DNA of 64,000 bases, from contig JAPEUQ010000002.1 of NCBI GenBank assembly GCA_027946365.1, forward strand, positions 3,844,001-3,908,000. Reading direction: 5' to 3'. This DNA is from Kalmusia sp. IMI 367209. Lineage: Eukaryota; Ascomycota; Dothideomycetes; Pleosporales; Didymosphaeriaceae. The notes beneath the pieces were generated by a model. The model was not told the DNA's origin. It did not search any database and worked only from the letters and a program-made list of their open reading frames with translations. This document shows positions 1-11,319 of this stretch, one piece after another. The position numbers and the translations under genes were made by a program. How positions within the stretch are numbered: position 1 is the first letter of the stretch; every line of letters begins with the position of its first letter.

Positions 1-1154
1 GGGCAGCATCGATTTGAATCTCTCCATTGCTCAGGTCTGCTGCGAGTTGTTGTGTGCTTTTTCGCGCATGGACAAGTCCCCTCTCGCGCATGGAAGGTAC
101 AGATTTACTCTGCTGTAAGAATGCCATTGCAGCTATAGCATGGTAGAGCGCCTTGGACTCTGTGGTCATAGGCCATATCAAACTACGCCAGGGGTTCTTG
201 TCCGTATCATCGCACATTGAAAGAACATTGAGGGTATGCTTATGAAAAAGAGACTCCACCTCATCTCTGTCATCCGCTTCAAGTTCGATGTTCTGGAAGA
301 AAGGAAATGTGGGGACATCTAACGATGGAGATACCGGCGCTGAGTGTAGGAAAGAATCAGGATTGGTGTTTTCCGCGCTCCCGGGGGTATCGCCTATGCC
401 ATGTTTAAAATCCGTTCCCGCTTCCTCCATGATTCGATCCAGCGCATGGCTCCCCTCAGAAGCTGTATTGGCGTCTAGATGAGAGAAATCCATCCATGGC
501 AGAGAACTGAGCTCGAAATCAAGAAGGGGAAGATTAGATACATCCTCCTCCATCCAGGGCCAGAACGATAAAGAGGGAGTGCTTGCTGAAGCACCCGCGA
601 GCTCGTCATCCTCGAGTACATCTTTAGCAGCATGCACAGTGCTCTCTGTTCCGCGAGGCTCGCTCTCTTCTATCGGCGCGGCGATCGGTGGGGATTTTGC
701 AGGCGGAGCTGGGGCTCTCTCAACAGGTCGAAAGCGGATGTCTTTCTTGTACCCTCCGCAAGTTACGCGCCGGCGCAGGCATTGATTGCACGAAGGCTTC
801 GTCTCGTCGCACTTTACTCTCCGTGCCTTACAAGTAATGCATCCTGCAAACGGTTAGTACTGGCCCTATGACATATGCAGCGCCGAGTCAGAAGCCCCAT
901 GCAGCCGGAGGACATAATGCAGCCGAGTTGCCCCAGCATGCTCTATGTGAACGCAGCCTGAACGAGGACCAGTGACACAGCGCTGATCTTTCGGCCCACA
1001 CAATCGCAAAAGACTGCGGCTGAGAAACAAACACGGACATGCCATTGCGACTCTTCGAGGACGACTTCCGCCTGGCGGTGTCCTCACGAGAGACACTCGC
1101 ACTTTTAACCGCCTTGGGCACTAGCGATGGGAACTGGGTGGCATCCGACGCCAT
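1..1154 (-). CDS. Zn(II)2Cys6 transcription factor, 3' part off the window
   Basis: Fungal zinc-cluster regulator that would bind CGG-type DNA sites in the nucleus. Exons read on the minus strand are 1154..1043 and 843..<1. The second exon opens with the binuclear cluster: CITCKARRVKC, then CNQC and a final Cys, giving C-x2-C-x6-C-x6-C-x2-C-x6-C. A basic KSRNG lead-in lies just before it, as is usual in the family. The frame stays open to the window edge through an acidic, Ser/Pro-rich linker and a helical start that looks like the fungal-specific TF domain (PMTTESKALYHAIAAMAF). The start at 1154 gives a 38-residue lead-in; a Met at 1298 is also in frame. The intron 1042..844 (199 nt) begins GCATGT and ends TTTGCAG after a GTACTAAC branch site, so it is read as a GC-AG intron splitting the Gly codon before the first zinc Cys. 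The target pathway cannot be told from the sequence. Confidence 0.85.
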
Positions 1155-2537
1155 GGCGTGATAGTCTGGCGTCAGGGAAGGGAAACCTGGAAAGGTAAAG
1201 CACGCAACGATGGTGCAGGAGAGGGTGGGACGTCGAGCGGTTGACAAAGAGGTGAGGTACTGGGCGGCGCCATGATGCCGCGTGTAACCATTGCGCACGC
1301 TATCAAATTATCGTGGGTTTCCGTTATCGGTTGAGTAAGAGCGATTGATTTAGCCCAGACCCCGCATTCCCGATCAGGGCATTAAAACCATGGGCATGTG
1401 ACTTTCTAGCGGCGTCTCCTTCAACGTGGTCGACGATCCGCCGTGAAGGAACAAAGGCGACGGCGGACTTACCGTAGCGACGAATCAGCGTAGCTGGCTA
1501 ACCGTGATGAGCAGGCGGTGGGCGGCGGCAGAACGCTTCGGGCCATGTGCGTGTTCACGTCCAATTATGTCTTCGCTGAATTACTCAAAAAGATTCTCAT
1601 TGTTTGCTTTATGCATTCTGACATCACTCTACGAGGTAGCATGTTCGCCGATTCTACATATACGCAATGTCTGCTCTGACACTCTATCCATCCACCGGTA
1701 CAGTTTAGTTCTTACTGCACGATTCGGCAGCGGTGCCGTAGAGCATCATCTATCTACTTTTCTACGACTTCATCTCTTCCCTTGCTTCGAGCTGCCTGAG
1801 AACACAGTGATCGCTATTGATAGCGAACTCAGCTAGGGATTCGATTTCCGGGTCACACAGCGCGCACCATGAAACATCACGCAGCATTCACATAGCACAA
1901 ACCCATTCATGAAAATTTCCATTCTGCTCTATCAAATCCATCGCTCGCTCCATGAACACACCAACAATCAAAGCAGCCAGTGAGTGAAGTATTTCATTCC
2001 TCTTCTGTTCCTATACAATTGCCCATTCCGAACTTCAACCCTATTTCCCAGAAGTCCAAGCTGCGCCAACTCCCGGATCCAACCCGAACGTTAACCCACG
2101 ATCGAAAAGGCACGAAGCCAGACATTGAGATCTCTTGTCCCATTGCATGATAGCATACACCCATGAAAACCCAGAAAACAAGAAAACAAAGCCGCCCGGA
2201 ATGCACATCGAGCCGCAGCTAATCAGAAGACTGCTTCGGTATCACAAAGCCATCGATTCCGACTTGCAAATACTTCAATGGCTTGGAATCCCTCCCCCAT
2301 ACGCCGTTGCCACCGCCACCCAGAAAGAAAAACCCCCAGGAAGAAAGCGTTATAGACATGGCACAAAAGCCTCAATATAGTACACGTAGCGAAGGCCAGA
2401 AGTCGAACTAAGATGTCGTAGAAGTGATATTGAAATTATGATGTCGATCGGAATGGAAACCAGGGGTATCTCTTGTCCTGAAAATCTCACGCGTATATAC
2501 CATGTCGACGCTCTCATATAGCGCTTGCAGTAGTAGG
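1155..2537. other. Intergenic, about 1.4 kb, no gene supported
   Basis: This holds the upstream region of the zinc-cluster gene and the 3' side of the Mpe1-type gene. Open frames here (for example 1504-1836 on plus) show no recognisable domain or splice-consistent extension. Nothing else is seen. Confidence 0.5.
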
Positions 2538-4457
2538 TTAAACGTAGTGAAAATCGGGCGCCCTCGCTTTTCGATGCTTGTTCTGCGCCCGATGGGGATT
2601 CAACGGTTTCCGCTCATACGCATCCTGCTGATTCGGCTGCTCGCTGAACACGGTGCGGTGCTGGTTCGAAAAGCCTCCCATCTGCTGCTGGCCCTGCCAT
2701 CCGCCACCGCCCATGTTATTGTACCCTTGATTCTGGTTCCAGCCACCGTGTCCGTAGCCGTTCATACCGTTCATTTGGTTGGGCATGTTGCCGAAGCCCA
2801 TGTTGTTGTTGGCGAAACCGTTATTCCAGCCCTGGTTCATGTGACCGCCGAACCCCATGTTATTTTGGAAGGGCTGGTTGTAGCCGTTGTTCCAGCCGTT
2901 CATGGGGTTGAAATTATTCATAGGGCCATTCATGCCCATGCCGTTCATGTTAGGTGCACTGGCCATGGCCATCATAGGGTTCGCTTGCATAGGCATGTTA
3001 CCGTTAGGTGTTTGTTTGAACATCTGCTCCATGTCTGACTGGAAATTTTGAATTAGTGTCTCGGTCTGGTCCTGGGCTTGGCGCTGCTGTTGTTCCTTTT
3101 GTTGACGCATAGCCTTAGGGGCAGTAGGAGGCTTGATCTCAGTTGGCGGCTCCTTGCGCTTCTTGGATGTGGCCGATGTGTCACTATCAGATGCGTTGTC
3201 GTTGGCACCTTGGGTGCCTGAAGATGTGGGTTTTGCGGCAACAGTTAGGGGCGACTTGATATTTGAACCTGACTGAGGAACACTACTGCTACCCGGCTTG
3301 GGTGATTTTGAACCATCTCGATTGTTCTCACCAGCCTTTGTCGTATCATCAGTAGGGGGCACAGAATTGGTTTCTTCATTGTTAGGAGTTGAAGGTTTGG
3401 CAGCTGCCTGGGCTTCCTCCTTTGCCTGCTGTTCCTTCTCTGCCTTCTCCTTGGCCTTCTCGGCCTCATATGCCTTGATCTTCTGCACCATTTCCTCATC
3501 CGTCGCAAGATCATCAATCAGAACCCCCTCCGTAGAACAGTTAGGACAAATCAAATCCCCATCTGCCAACGCATTCTCAATGCACTCGTGACAGTACGTC
3601 TTGCTGCAGCAAGGCGTCTTCACAGGATCCACGAACATGCGCTTATCGATCGGGCACTCAAGACCCCGTTCTCGTGCTTCCTTGTTGACGGCGTCGGCAT
3701 TGGCAGCCTGAGCCTTCGACGCATTTGCCTTCTCTTGGAACTTCTCCCAGGTCTTTGTATCCGTCATTACTTGCACGTACTCTCCTTCTGCGTTTAACAT
3801 GACACCGCGGGCATCCTCTTCATCGACAGGCTTCTCGACCGTCTTGAGGAACGACCGCGGAATACCGGTGGTGCGCTTGGCGCGAGCTACAGGCTTGAAG
3901 TCAGGGTCATCGTTGGTAGGGCACAGCTGAATCCAGTGGCCTTTCTTGTGGCATCGATAACACACGTAGCCTGCCGGAGGATCGTGACTGGGCACATTCA
4001 TAGGTTTTTTTTTGTGGTAGACTTGCTTCACGTGTGAGAGTGCTTCCTTTTGCTGTTCCCAAGCCTGGGCCGACTCGGCAAGGAAGGCAGCCTCAGCATC
4101 TTGCTCGGTAAGCGCAGCTCCAGCGGCGGGTGCTGTAGGCTTAGGAACGGTCTTTGTAATGGCACGTACGGGAGCTTTGCCGGAAACGTAGCGAGCAGCC
4201 CGGCCGTGACCACGGGCGGCGGGCCGGCGAACAGCGATGACGGTGCTCGAACGCGAGATGATGGTTGTATCGTCGTCGTACTCGGTCGTGGGTTGATCTT
4301 CTGGGTAAATGTGGAGGTCGAAATCGGAGCCGTCACCTAGACCGGCAGCGGTGATAATTTCGCGCTTTAACTCGAAGACAGAGATGCCATTACCATGAAA
4401 GACGATGCGCTCGGGCTCCTTCTGGTTTTTGAACTTGTAGAAGACGGAGGATGCCAT
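2538..4457 (-). CDS. mpe1: Mpe1/RBBP6-type cleavage and polyadenylation factor subunit
   Basis: Single-exon 639-aa protein. In yeast Mpe1 is a subunit of the cleavage and polyadenylation factor (CPF) needed for pre-mRNA 3'-end processing, and its RBBP6 relatives act as E3 ubiquitin ligases. Domains in order: an N-terminal DWNN ubiquitin-like domain (about residues 4-78, starting SSVFYKFKNQKEPERIVFHG); a CCHC zinc knuckle near 165-180 (CYRCHKKGHWIQLC); a RING/U-box-like module near 265-305 (CPIDKRMFVDPVKTPCC, YCHEC, CPNC); a Lys/Glu-rich linker; and a C-terminal tail of about 130 residues rich in Asn, Met, Gly and Gln. The domain order is diagnostic of the family, and the tail is longer and more prion-like than in yeast. 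The start is the first Met directly before the DWNN fold. It lies downstream of the Hrp1-type gene on the same strand, so two factors of the same pathway are neighbours. Confidence 0.95.
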   Translation of the reverse strand: MASSVFYKFKNQKEPERIVFHGNGISVFELKREIITAAGLGDGSDFDLHIYPEDQPTTEYDDDTTIISRSSTVIAVRRPAARGHGRAARYVSGKAPVRAITKTVPKPTAPAAGAALTEQDAEAAFLAESAQAWEQQKEALSHVKQVYHKKKPMNVPSHDPPAGYVCYRCHKKGHWIQLCPTNDDPDFKPVARAKRTTGIPRSFLKTVEKPVDEEDARGVMLNAEGEYVQVMTDTKTWEKFQEKANASKAQAANADAVNKEARERGLECPIDKRMFVDPVKTPCCSKTYCHECIENALADGDLICPNCSTEGVLIDDLATDEEMVQKIKAYEAEKAKEKAEKEQQAKEEAQAAAKPSTPNNEETNSVPPTDDTTKAGENNRDGSKSPKPGSSSVPQSGSNIKSPLTVAAKPTSSGTQGANDNASDSDTSATSKKRKEPPTEIKPPTAPKAMRQQKEQQQRQAQDQTETLIQNFQSDMEQMFKQTPNGNMPMQANPMMAMASAPNMNGMGMNGPMNNFNPMNGWNNGYNQPFQNNMGFGGHMNQGWNNGFANNNMGFGNMPNQMNGMNGYGHGGWNQNQGYNNMGGGGWQGQQQMGGFSNQHRTVFSEQPNQQDAYERKPLNPHRAQNKHRKARAPDFHYV

Positions 4458-5766
4458 GTTTGCGCTCCTGTCGATGTCCTAGCGGGGGCGGAGTTAGACG
4501 GCTCTTTGCCGAGGGTCTCACTCAGAGACCTGGCAACTGCAGCGAAGCTGTATTCGAGAGGCAGTACAACGCAAGGGTGAGTGCGGGTGGAGCGCAACAA
4601 CTTTATTGCTATTTAAGGCAGGAAGTGTGACAGCGGCGCTGAAGAGCGCAGGATGAGCTTTACCTGCCGTACACGAGTGGCGAGCCTGTCCCGCAGCTTC
4701 CAAGCACAAGGTGAAAATTGATCGTGAAATTAGTGAGTCAACGCCCGGCGACAGTATACCTGAGGGCGCGGCAGTCGCAGACAGGTGTTGAAGACAGTAG
4801 TGTGGTGGGTGTTGAGTGTGTTGGGAGACGTTGAAGAGGAAAGGGGAGAACAAAGCAGCGCCGGGCATAAGAGTAAGCGGGCAAGTTTGAACGGCGCCAA
4901 GCCCGCTCGAGTCAGCAACGCTAGCGCCATTTGCAACCATGGGCCCGATCATATGACTCCGCCATTCACCACTTATTTCAAATGGTAAATGCCAATCACC
5001 GTTTAGGCATTTTGAGACATACAAGAATTCTTCGGGAAAGATGAAATAAATTACCAAAGGAAATATACAGTCGTGCTTCTTCATTGCACTCTTTCAATAT
5101 AAAAAGTTTGATCATTACTGAGCTTTAGCTGACCGATCAGTCATCTGTTCACTGAAACTGAGCAATGATTTCGTATTTTGAAACCAGTAGTGATCTCACT
5201 ATTATCAGCAGACTGTGGTTGAAGAGATGCTAGTAATTTTACTTTAAGGCCATGCGCCTCAACAGTGACACATTCTCAATGGCTTTAAATAGCGCGACCT
5301 GTCACAACCTAAGACATACTCACTGAAGGCACATTACTATTTTGGAGTCTGCAAGCAGCCTGTACATACATACACGCGTTGTATTCAAGTGGTAATAATT
5401 CTTCTTACGTGAGCAAATGATATGGATAGTTTCATATTATCAAATTGTAATTCTGAATCTGCATTGAAGCTAATGTACAAACGTCCCATTATTCTATGGT
5501 GTGAATCACACACTACGGAGGAAATGCAGATTCTTCAGCATCACCACCTCCCATAACGCCGTGAAGTATAGTCAGAAAGCCGGGCCCGAAGGAACAATCG
5601 AAAATGAAAGACCATGCTAAAAGACGGCAGCCTTCCTGGTAGACAATAGACCCTGATGGTTTTGAAACTGATGAGGCATGTACGAAGTGGTGGACAATGC
5701 CAGAAGACGGGCTATAGAAAATAATGGGAATGTTGAGTCTCAACACACCACGAACAGTGGAAACGA
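4458..5766. other. Intergenic between hrp1 and mpe1, about 1.3 kb
   Basis: Contains the 3' flank of the hrp1-type gene and the promoter/5' UTR side of the mpe1-type gene. The stretch 5000-5500 is AT-rich with no credible ORF. Nothing further is seen. Confidence 0.5.
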
Positions 5767-8700
5767 CTAGCCGCGCCCTCCACCATAAGGGTTGTATCGA
5801 TGACTAGCGTTCCTACCTCCACCTCGGTAGTTAGCCCCCGGCTTTCCTGCATTTTTTGGTCCAGTGGGGGCATTTGCTGGCGCATTGCTAGGTCCAGATG
5901 GCGGCTGTGACGATCCCTGGCGGGCGCGATTGTTCTTGAAATTTCCGCCTTGCATGCGCTGAGAGCCTGGCCCCGAAGGCACGCCAGGCTGAGGAATATC
6001 GTCGTACATGCCTTCCCAACTCGTGGGCCCACCTTGTCCTCCGAAGCCAGCCTGTTGTTGCATGCGTCGGGCCTCTTGCTGCTGGTACTTTTGCTGCTCG
6101 AACATGAGCTGTTCTTGCGCGGTGTAACCCGGGCCTTGTCGTTGTTCACCGCCCATGTTACCGAAGTTGCCGGCTTGGTTGCCCATGTTTTGGTTTGGAG
6201 ACATGCCGCCGCCCATCATACCGGCCATCTGGTTCATCATCTGGGGATTCATGCCACCCATGGGGCCTCCACCGCCATTGGCCATCATCCCCATCATAGC
6301 GGGGTTCATGGCGGGCATGCCACCCATAGCGTTAGGCATGCCGCCGTTCGCTGCGGCGAGATTTTGTTGCATTTGTCGGAAATAGAGCTGCATGCGCTGC
6401 CAATACTGGGCCATCATCGCCGGGGTCATGCCCGCGTTTTGTCCATTAGCGGCCATGTTGTTTTGGTTGTAATCTCCACCAGCATTGCCATTGTTGCTGC
6501 GGTCGTCACGGCCGCCAAATTTGCCACCACGGGCGAATTTCTTGTTATCTTCTTCTTCTCGCATGTTCCCTCGAGGTTGGGCGCGCTTGACTTCGATAGG
6601 TTTTCCGAGGATTTGGAGGGGCCCTTGCAAGCATGCGTCGACCGCAGTATCACCATCAAACGTGACAAAGCCAAAGCCGCGCGGCCTACCAGTATCCTTA
6701 TCCATCATAAGGGTAGCATCTACGACACGACCGAATTGCTTGAAGAAGTTCTTGAAGTCTTCCTCCGTGGCCTCCTGGCTAACACCACCCACGAAGATCT
6801 TGCTCGTGCGTTCCTGCTCTTCACGAGGAATAGCACGCTTGGGATCGATCTACTAATGTTAACATACTGTACTGCAATTTGTGATCTTCAGGTCTTACAA
6901 TCTTTCCATCGAGGTAATGCTCCTTCACCATCACGGTATTAACGCACTTGGGGTCTTTGAACGTCAAGAACCCGAAGCCACGGGACCGGCCTGTCGCGCT
7001 ATCTCGCATGACTGTGCACTCGCTGACTTCGCCAAATTGTGAGAAGTAGTCCTTCAAAGACTCTAAACAACCAGTCAATTAATGCTAATGGAGGATGGTA
7101 AGGGTAAGGCAGAAATGCCACCACGCCAAAGAAGGCCCGAGGATTACTTACGCTCGGTGGTTTCCCAGTTCAGTCCGCCAATAAACATCTTCCTGCATGA
7201 GTTGTTAGTACGATGTATTCTTCACCGGAAAACACAAATCGGGCAAGTATCTCGCATGCGCATCGTTCGAAGATCTAGTGTTCTAAATCGTTTCTTCCAG
7301 AATCCCAGAGAGCTTGTATTTCGAGTGCTGTTACGTGATCAGTTGTCGAGGCGTCAGGATAACCACGTTATCTCTACGTTCTTCACGCCAGAGGTCGGTG
7401 TCGAAGGGCCTCAAACTTGGTTGCATGCTCACACCACGATGGTAGAGAATGTCATGCTTTTTGAGTGATGGGAGATCGAGCGTTCCAACTAGCTCCAGTA
7501 CTCGTGATTAAGTCTCATTGAGGAGTCTGTATGGAGTTCCATTATTTGCAATACTCATATACACCCAAGTCGAGAGTCTATTTGGGCCATCGAGGTCTTG
7601 TCGGTCTGAAGTCGGTCCCAGGAATGCGGGTTGGGGCAATCTTCAATCGGAAGGGAAGCGAATAAGGTGTCGAACAAGGCAGGTATGCAAGCGCCCAAAC
7701 CCTAGTCAGGCTTGCCCTGCAGCAGACACGCGCAAAACCAAACGAACGGATCGAGCGAGTCCGAGTGCAAAGTCGATTCCGGCAGAGGGACAAGCAGCTC
7801 CGCAAAGGCACAGAAATGTTCGGTTGAAGCGTCTGTGTTTTGCTATGGAGGCGAAAGCGGACTATGCGCCCGACCGCCCTTGGGACTACCCTCAGCTCGC
7901 AGCTGGTACGCGCTATCAAGTACCTAGGTATTTATCGACAAAAGGCGCCGCCTACTGAAGGCATGCTGCGATGTCCCTCGCGCGCCAGGATGCTGTTCGG
8001 CGATCTGATATAGCGGAGCTGAGGGCTACTCTAGGCTAGCATCTTCCTTGACCGGAAACGCACTGCTGGTTGTATGTACTTGGATGCCCTTCCAATCTGA
8101 TCACATGTGCCTGTGTCCATTCTGGAGACCCATCGAGCTTCCGATGATTTTCGGCCTCCTGATAGCATCCACTACGCCAACATAATCTTGTTGTTTGCCA
8201 TAGAACACCCTTGTTCATATCCCCACAGCCATCATCGTGGGTACAGCGTGCGACCGTCACATCTGCTAGTGGCACCTCAATGTCTGGGCTGTAGGTTCCA
8301 AGCTCACGGAACGTTTGTTGACAATTCCAGCTCCTTCATTGTGATTCGTACACTTCCACGGCCCTGAGACGCTGCACCCTTGTAGCGCTCGATCTTCCCG
8401 GCACAACGCACTTCCATTTCGGCGATCAACATGCTGCCATCTAGCATGTACTTGGGAGCATACAAAACTCGTGGACATGCGATGCGCATAACGAGATACT
8501 AAGGGTAACCTGGTACTAAAAACACACAATTAATCACACTTACCCATCTTCTTTGACGTTGATCGGACCGTAATTGTCATCAGCGGCGGGCTCAGCTTTG
8601 AACCCTTGGTCTCCGCTCCCATTCCAGGTGGTGCCGTCTGCGGCGGAACCATCCATTGGCGCATCGCCACCCTCAAGCGCATACTCGTCCTTAGTCGCTG

Positions 8701-8926
8701 AACCACCGAAGGTGTTTGATGAGGCTATGCTAGGATCGGCGACTGGTTCACTCTTCACGGTTGGCTCGGGTTCTGCCTGTACGGCTGGTGCTGCAGGCAC
8801 ATGCTTCGCGGGCTCCTCAACTTCATCGTAGCTGCATGTCGGTTAGCGGGAAGTGCGCTTCAGTCGCCGCAGGTAGATCACTCACAGATCGTCGAAAATG
8901 TCCTCGTTAAAGGCGTCGTCAGCCAT
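5767..8926 (-). CDS. hrp1: Hrp1/Nab4-type hnRNP with two RRM domains
   Basis: Shuttling RNA-binding protein. Yeast Hrp1 is cleavage factor IB, which binds the polyadenylation efficiency element and also acts in mRNA export and decay. Exons are 8926..8886, 8831..8544, 7192..7152, 7062..6899 and 6849..5767, all phase-consistent, giving 538 aa. The acidic start MADDAFNEDIFDDL leads to a spacer of about 95 residues. RRM1 follows (RNP2 MFIGGL, RNP1 GFGFLTF, about residues 111-185), then the linker DPKRAIPREEQ typical of Hrp1/Musashi proteins, then RRM2 (RNP2 IFVGGV, RNP1 GFGFVTF, about 196-270). The C-terminus is a Gly/Asn/Met/Gln-rich tail with RGG-like ends. Introns are 54, 1351, 89 and 49 nt. 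The 1351-nt intron (8543..7193; donor GTAAGTGTG, acceptor CATGCAG) is about twenty times the local norm and sits directly before RRM1. The gene is divergent from the Gyp1-type gene. Confidence 0.93.
7193..8543 (-). other. Very long intron 2 of the hrp1-type gene
   Basis: This 1351-nt intron interrupts the Gly codon between the acidic N-terminus and RRM1. No conserved ORF on either strand was recognised. One 61-codon minus-strand frame (8489-8304) reads more protein-like than the rest and might be an alternative or poison exon, but no splice evidence supports that. Confidence 0.7.
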
Positions 8927-9272
8927 GGTCGGTTTTCTGCGAGTCAATGATGTGAGAAATAGAAAATAGAATCGCTCAGAAGTCCTGCGCGTCTAGTTGA
9001 GCGAGGTTGAATGTGCTTTTCCAGTGAGAGAACGAATTGGAAGAAGCGTTTACAGCCCTAGTTGAAACGCTGCAGGCAGGCAACTGTGAAGCGCGGTGAG
9101 CGATGAGGTGAAGAGGTTAAGGCCAGAGACTGACGCCAGCGTGAGGAGACGCACAACGCGCTTGCCAAAAACGGATGACACCGGGCTTGGCATTTACGCA
9201 TGGCCGCCAGCTTGTCTGAGCCCTCGCAAGCACCCGTCAACGCGGGGCGACAACTGGTCAATTACCGCCACC
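8927..9272. promoter_or_regulatory. Bidirectional promoter region between hrp1 and gyp1
   Basis: A 346-nt gap separates the two divergent start codons, so both 5' UTRs and both promoters must lie here. The plus-strand start has a good Kozak context (CCGCCACCATGG). No specific operator was recognised. Confidence 0.55.
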
Positions 9273-11319
9273 ATGGCAAACAAGAAGCAGCAGCAGGTAC
9301 GCAAGACGTCGCCCGTCGCCTGCCCATGCCATCGCTAATCAGGAGCTTAGGAAATGGTCCAGGTCGGTTCGTAGTGCCGCATTTTGTCATGCCAGGTAGC
9401 TTGCTGACCATGTTTCCCGCCGCTTTACAGACCGTACCTCGTACGTCTAGCCACTGTGCGTCCATATGTGTAGACCTCCCGTTGATTGTTTCATAGATCA
9501 GCTTCTCCCTTCTGGCGAACAACATCAAACACCTCCAAACCTCAGGAGAGTAAGAAGATTATAGGTGCTTCCTATTCGCACGCTGATATATTGAAGTTCG
9601 ACACTCTGTACATACACCCTCCGTACATCTATTGTGTACTTACGCTGATGACCCTAGCTCTGCTTCAGGCACAGGATCCCGTCCACGCACCCCGCCTTCT
9701 GCGACCCACAGCCGCGAATCCAGCATCCCTGCGACTCGATCCGGTAGCACCAAATCTCCCCCGCCTCGGGCTGTATATAGTTCCTTTCTCAGCGAAACGC
9801 ATAATGATTGGAACGATGATGAAGACGAGGAGGGCGATATGCTGTTCGAGGATGACGAGGACGAGTTCGGACTACCCAGCATAGCGAGCATGCGAAGAAA
9901 AGGTCGGCGGAAAGAACCAGCAAAGGGAAAGGACCCTGGGGGAACGGGCAGAAACAGCCTCGGGTCAATCGCATGGCGAGGCATAGACAGTGGCGACATC
10001 GCTGAGGAGAGAGGCATTCCAAATTACCCTACGGCAAAGAAGTCAGAAGGAAAGATACTGCGACCACAGTATCAGGAGATACTGCGTGATCCTGCGAACT
10101 CTCTGCATCTAATATCACACCCTTCGATACCTCCGACGGCCTCGGCTAAGGAGCTTGACGAACATTCAGCGCGAATCACACGTATCAACAAATTCAAGCG
10201 CATACTGCAAGCCAGCACCATATCATTAGCGGAACTTCGCAATCAAGGATGGTCAGGAATTCCATCCGAGGTACGCGCTATGGCATGGCAGGTGCTGCTT
10301 GGCTATCTGCCAACTAGCACAGAACGTAGGGTCGCGACACTGGAACGGAAGAGGAAGGAATACTTGGATGGTGTTCGGCAAGCTTTCGAGCGAGGCACAA
10401 CAGGCAGCGCGGGCGCTGTCGCCGCCGGTGCCGCAGGAGCTTCATCCTTCCCATCAGCGAACCGCGGGCGAGGGCGCGGTTTGGACGAGGCTATCTGGCA
10501 CCAAATTAGCATCGACGTTCCCCGAACGAATCCTCATCTCGAGCTCTACAGCTACGAAGCGACACAAAGGTCGCTGGAGAGGATATTGTATGTATGGGCC
10601 ATACGACATCCTGCGTCGGGCTACGTGCAAGGCATCAATGACCTGGTCACACCCTTCTGGCAAGTCTTTCTCGGCGCCTATATATCTGACCCAGATATTG
10701 AGTTTGGTATGGACCCGGGGCAATTACCGAAACAGGTCTTGGATGCTGTCGAAGCGGATTCATTTTGGTGTTTGACGAAGCTTTTGGATGGGATTCAGGA
10801 CAATTATATTGCGCAACAGCCGGGCATACAACGCCAAGTCACCAGTTTAAGAGACCTTACTACCAGGATAGACGATAAGCTGGCGAAGCATCTACAGAAC
10901 GAGGGCGTGGAATTCATACAATTCAGCTTTCGATGGATGAACTGTCTTCTGATGCGTGAGATCTCTGTCAAGAACACGATCAGGATGTGGGACACATATC
11001 TGGTGAATATTTTAGACCCTCGATCAGCTGAGTGGCGACTAACGAGCAACAGGCTGAGGAAGACGGCTTTTCTTCCTTTCACCTATACGTTTGTGCCGCC
11101 TTTCTAGTCAAGTGGTCCGATGAACTCCGCAAAATGGACTTTCAGGAAATAATGATGTTCTTGCAATCGCTGCCTACGCGGCAGTGGACAGAGAAGGACA
11201 TCGAGCTGCTGTTGAGCGAGGCCTTCATCTGGCAGAGCTTGTTCAGGGGCAGTAGCGCGCATTTGAAGAACACCGCCTCAAAGGGGAACGGTGGTGTAGG
11301 CATGGGACCGAACTTCTGA
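9273..11319 (+). CDS. gyp1: Gyp1-type TBC-domain Rab GTPase-activating protein
   Basis: Rab-GAP that in yeast (Gyp1) inactivates Ypt1/Rab1 at the Golgi. The model uses exons 9273..9296, 9431..9444, 9497..9549, 9669..11002 and 11053..11319, giving 563 aa with phase kept throughout. The TBC domain fills the C-terminal two thirds. It starts at the Gly-Ile-Pro motif (RNQGWSGIPSEVRAMAW), has the arginine-finger motif IxxDxxR (ISIDVPRT) and the glutamine-finger motif YVQG, and ends in the conserved WxxELRKMDFQEIMMFLQ helices. The N-terminus is Ser/Pro-rich then strongly acidic. The 3' introns are clear; the 14-nt second exon is inferred because it alone repairs the frame between MANKKQQQ and SASPFW, so the 5' end is less certain. 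The last intron is 50 nt. Confidence 0.9.

Noticed and set aside
2502..3038. 178-aa open frame on plus, His/Val-rich
   Set aside because: Antisense to the low-complexity tail of the mpe1-type gene. The composition is the mirror of Asn/Met/Gly codons.
5950..6942. 330-aa open frame on plus
   Set aside because: Antisense to hrp1 RRM2 and its repetitive tail, runs through a real intron, no domain of its own.
7518..7958. 146-aa frame on plus within the hrp1 intron as a nested gene
   Set aside because: No domain, no signal peptide, no supporting splice sites; typical chance frame.
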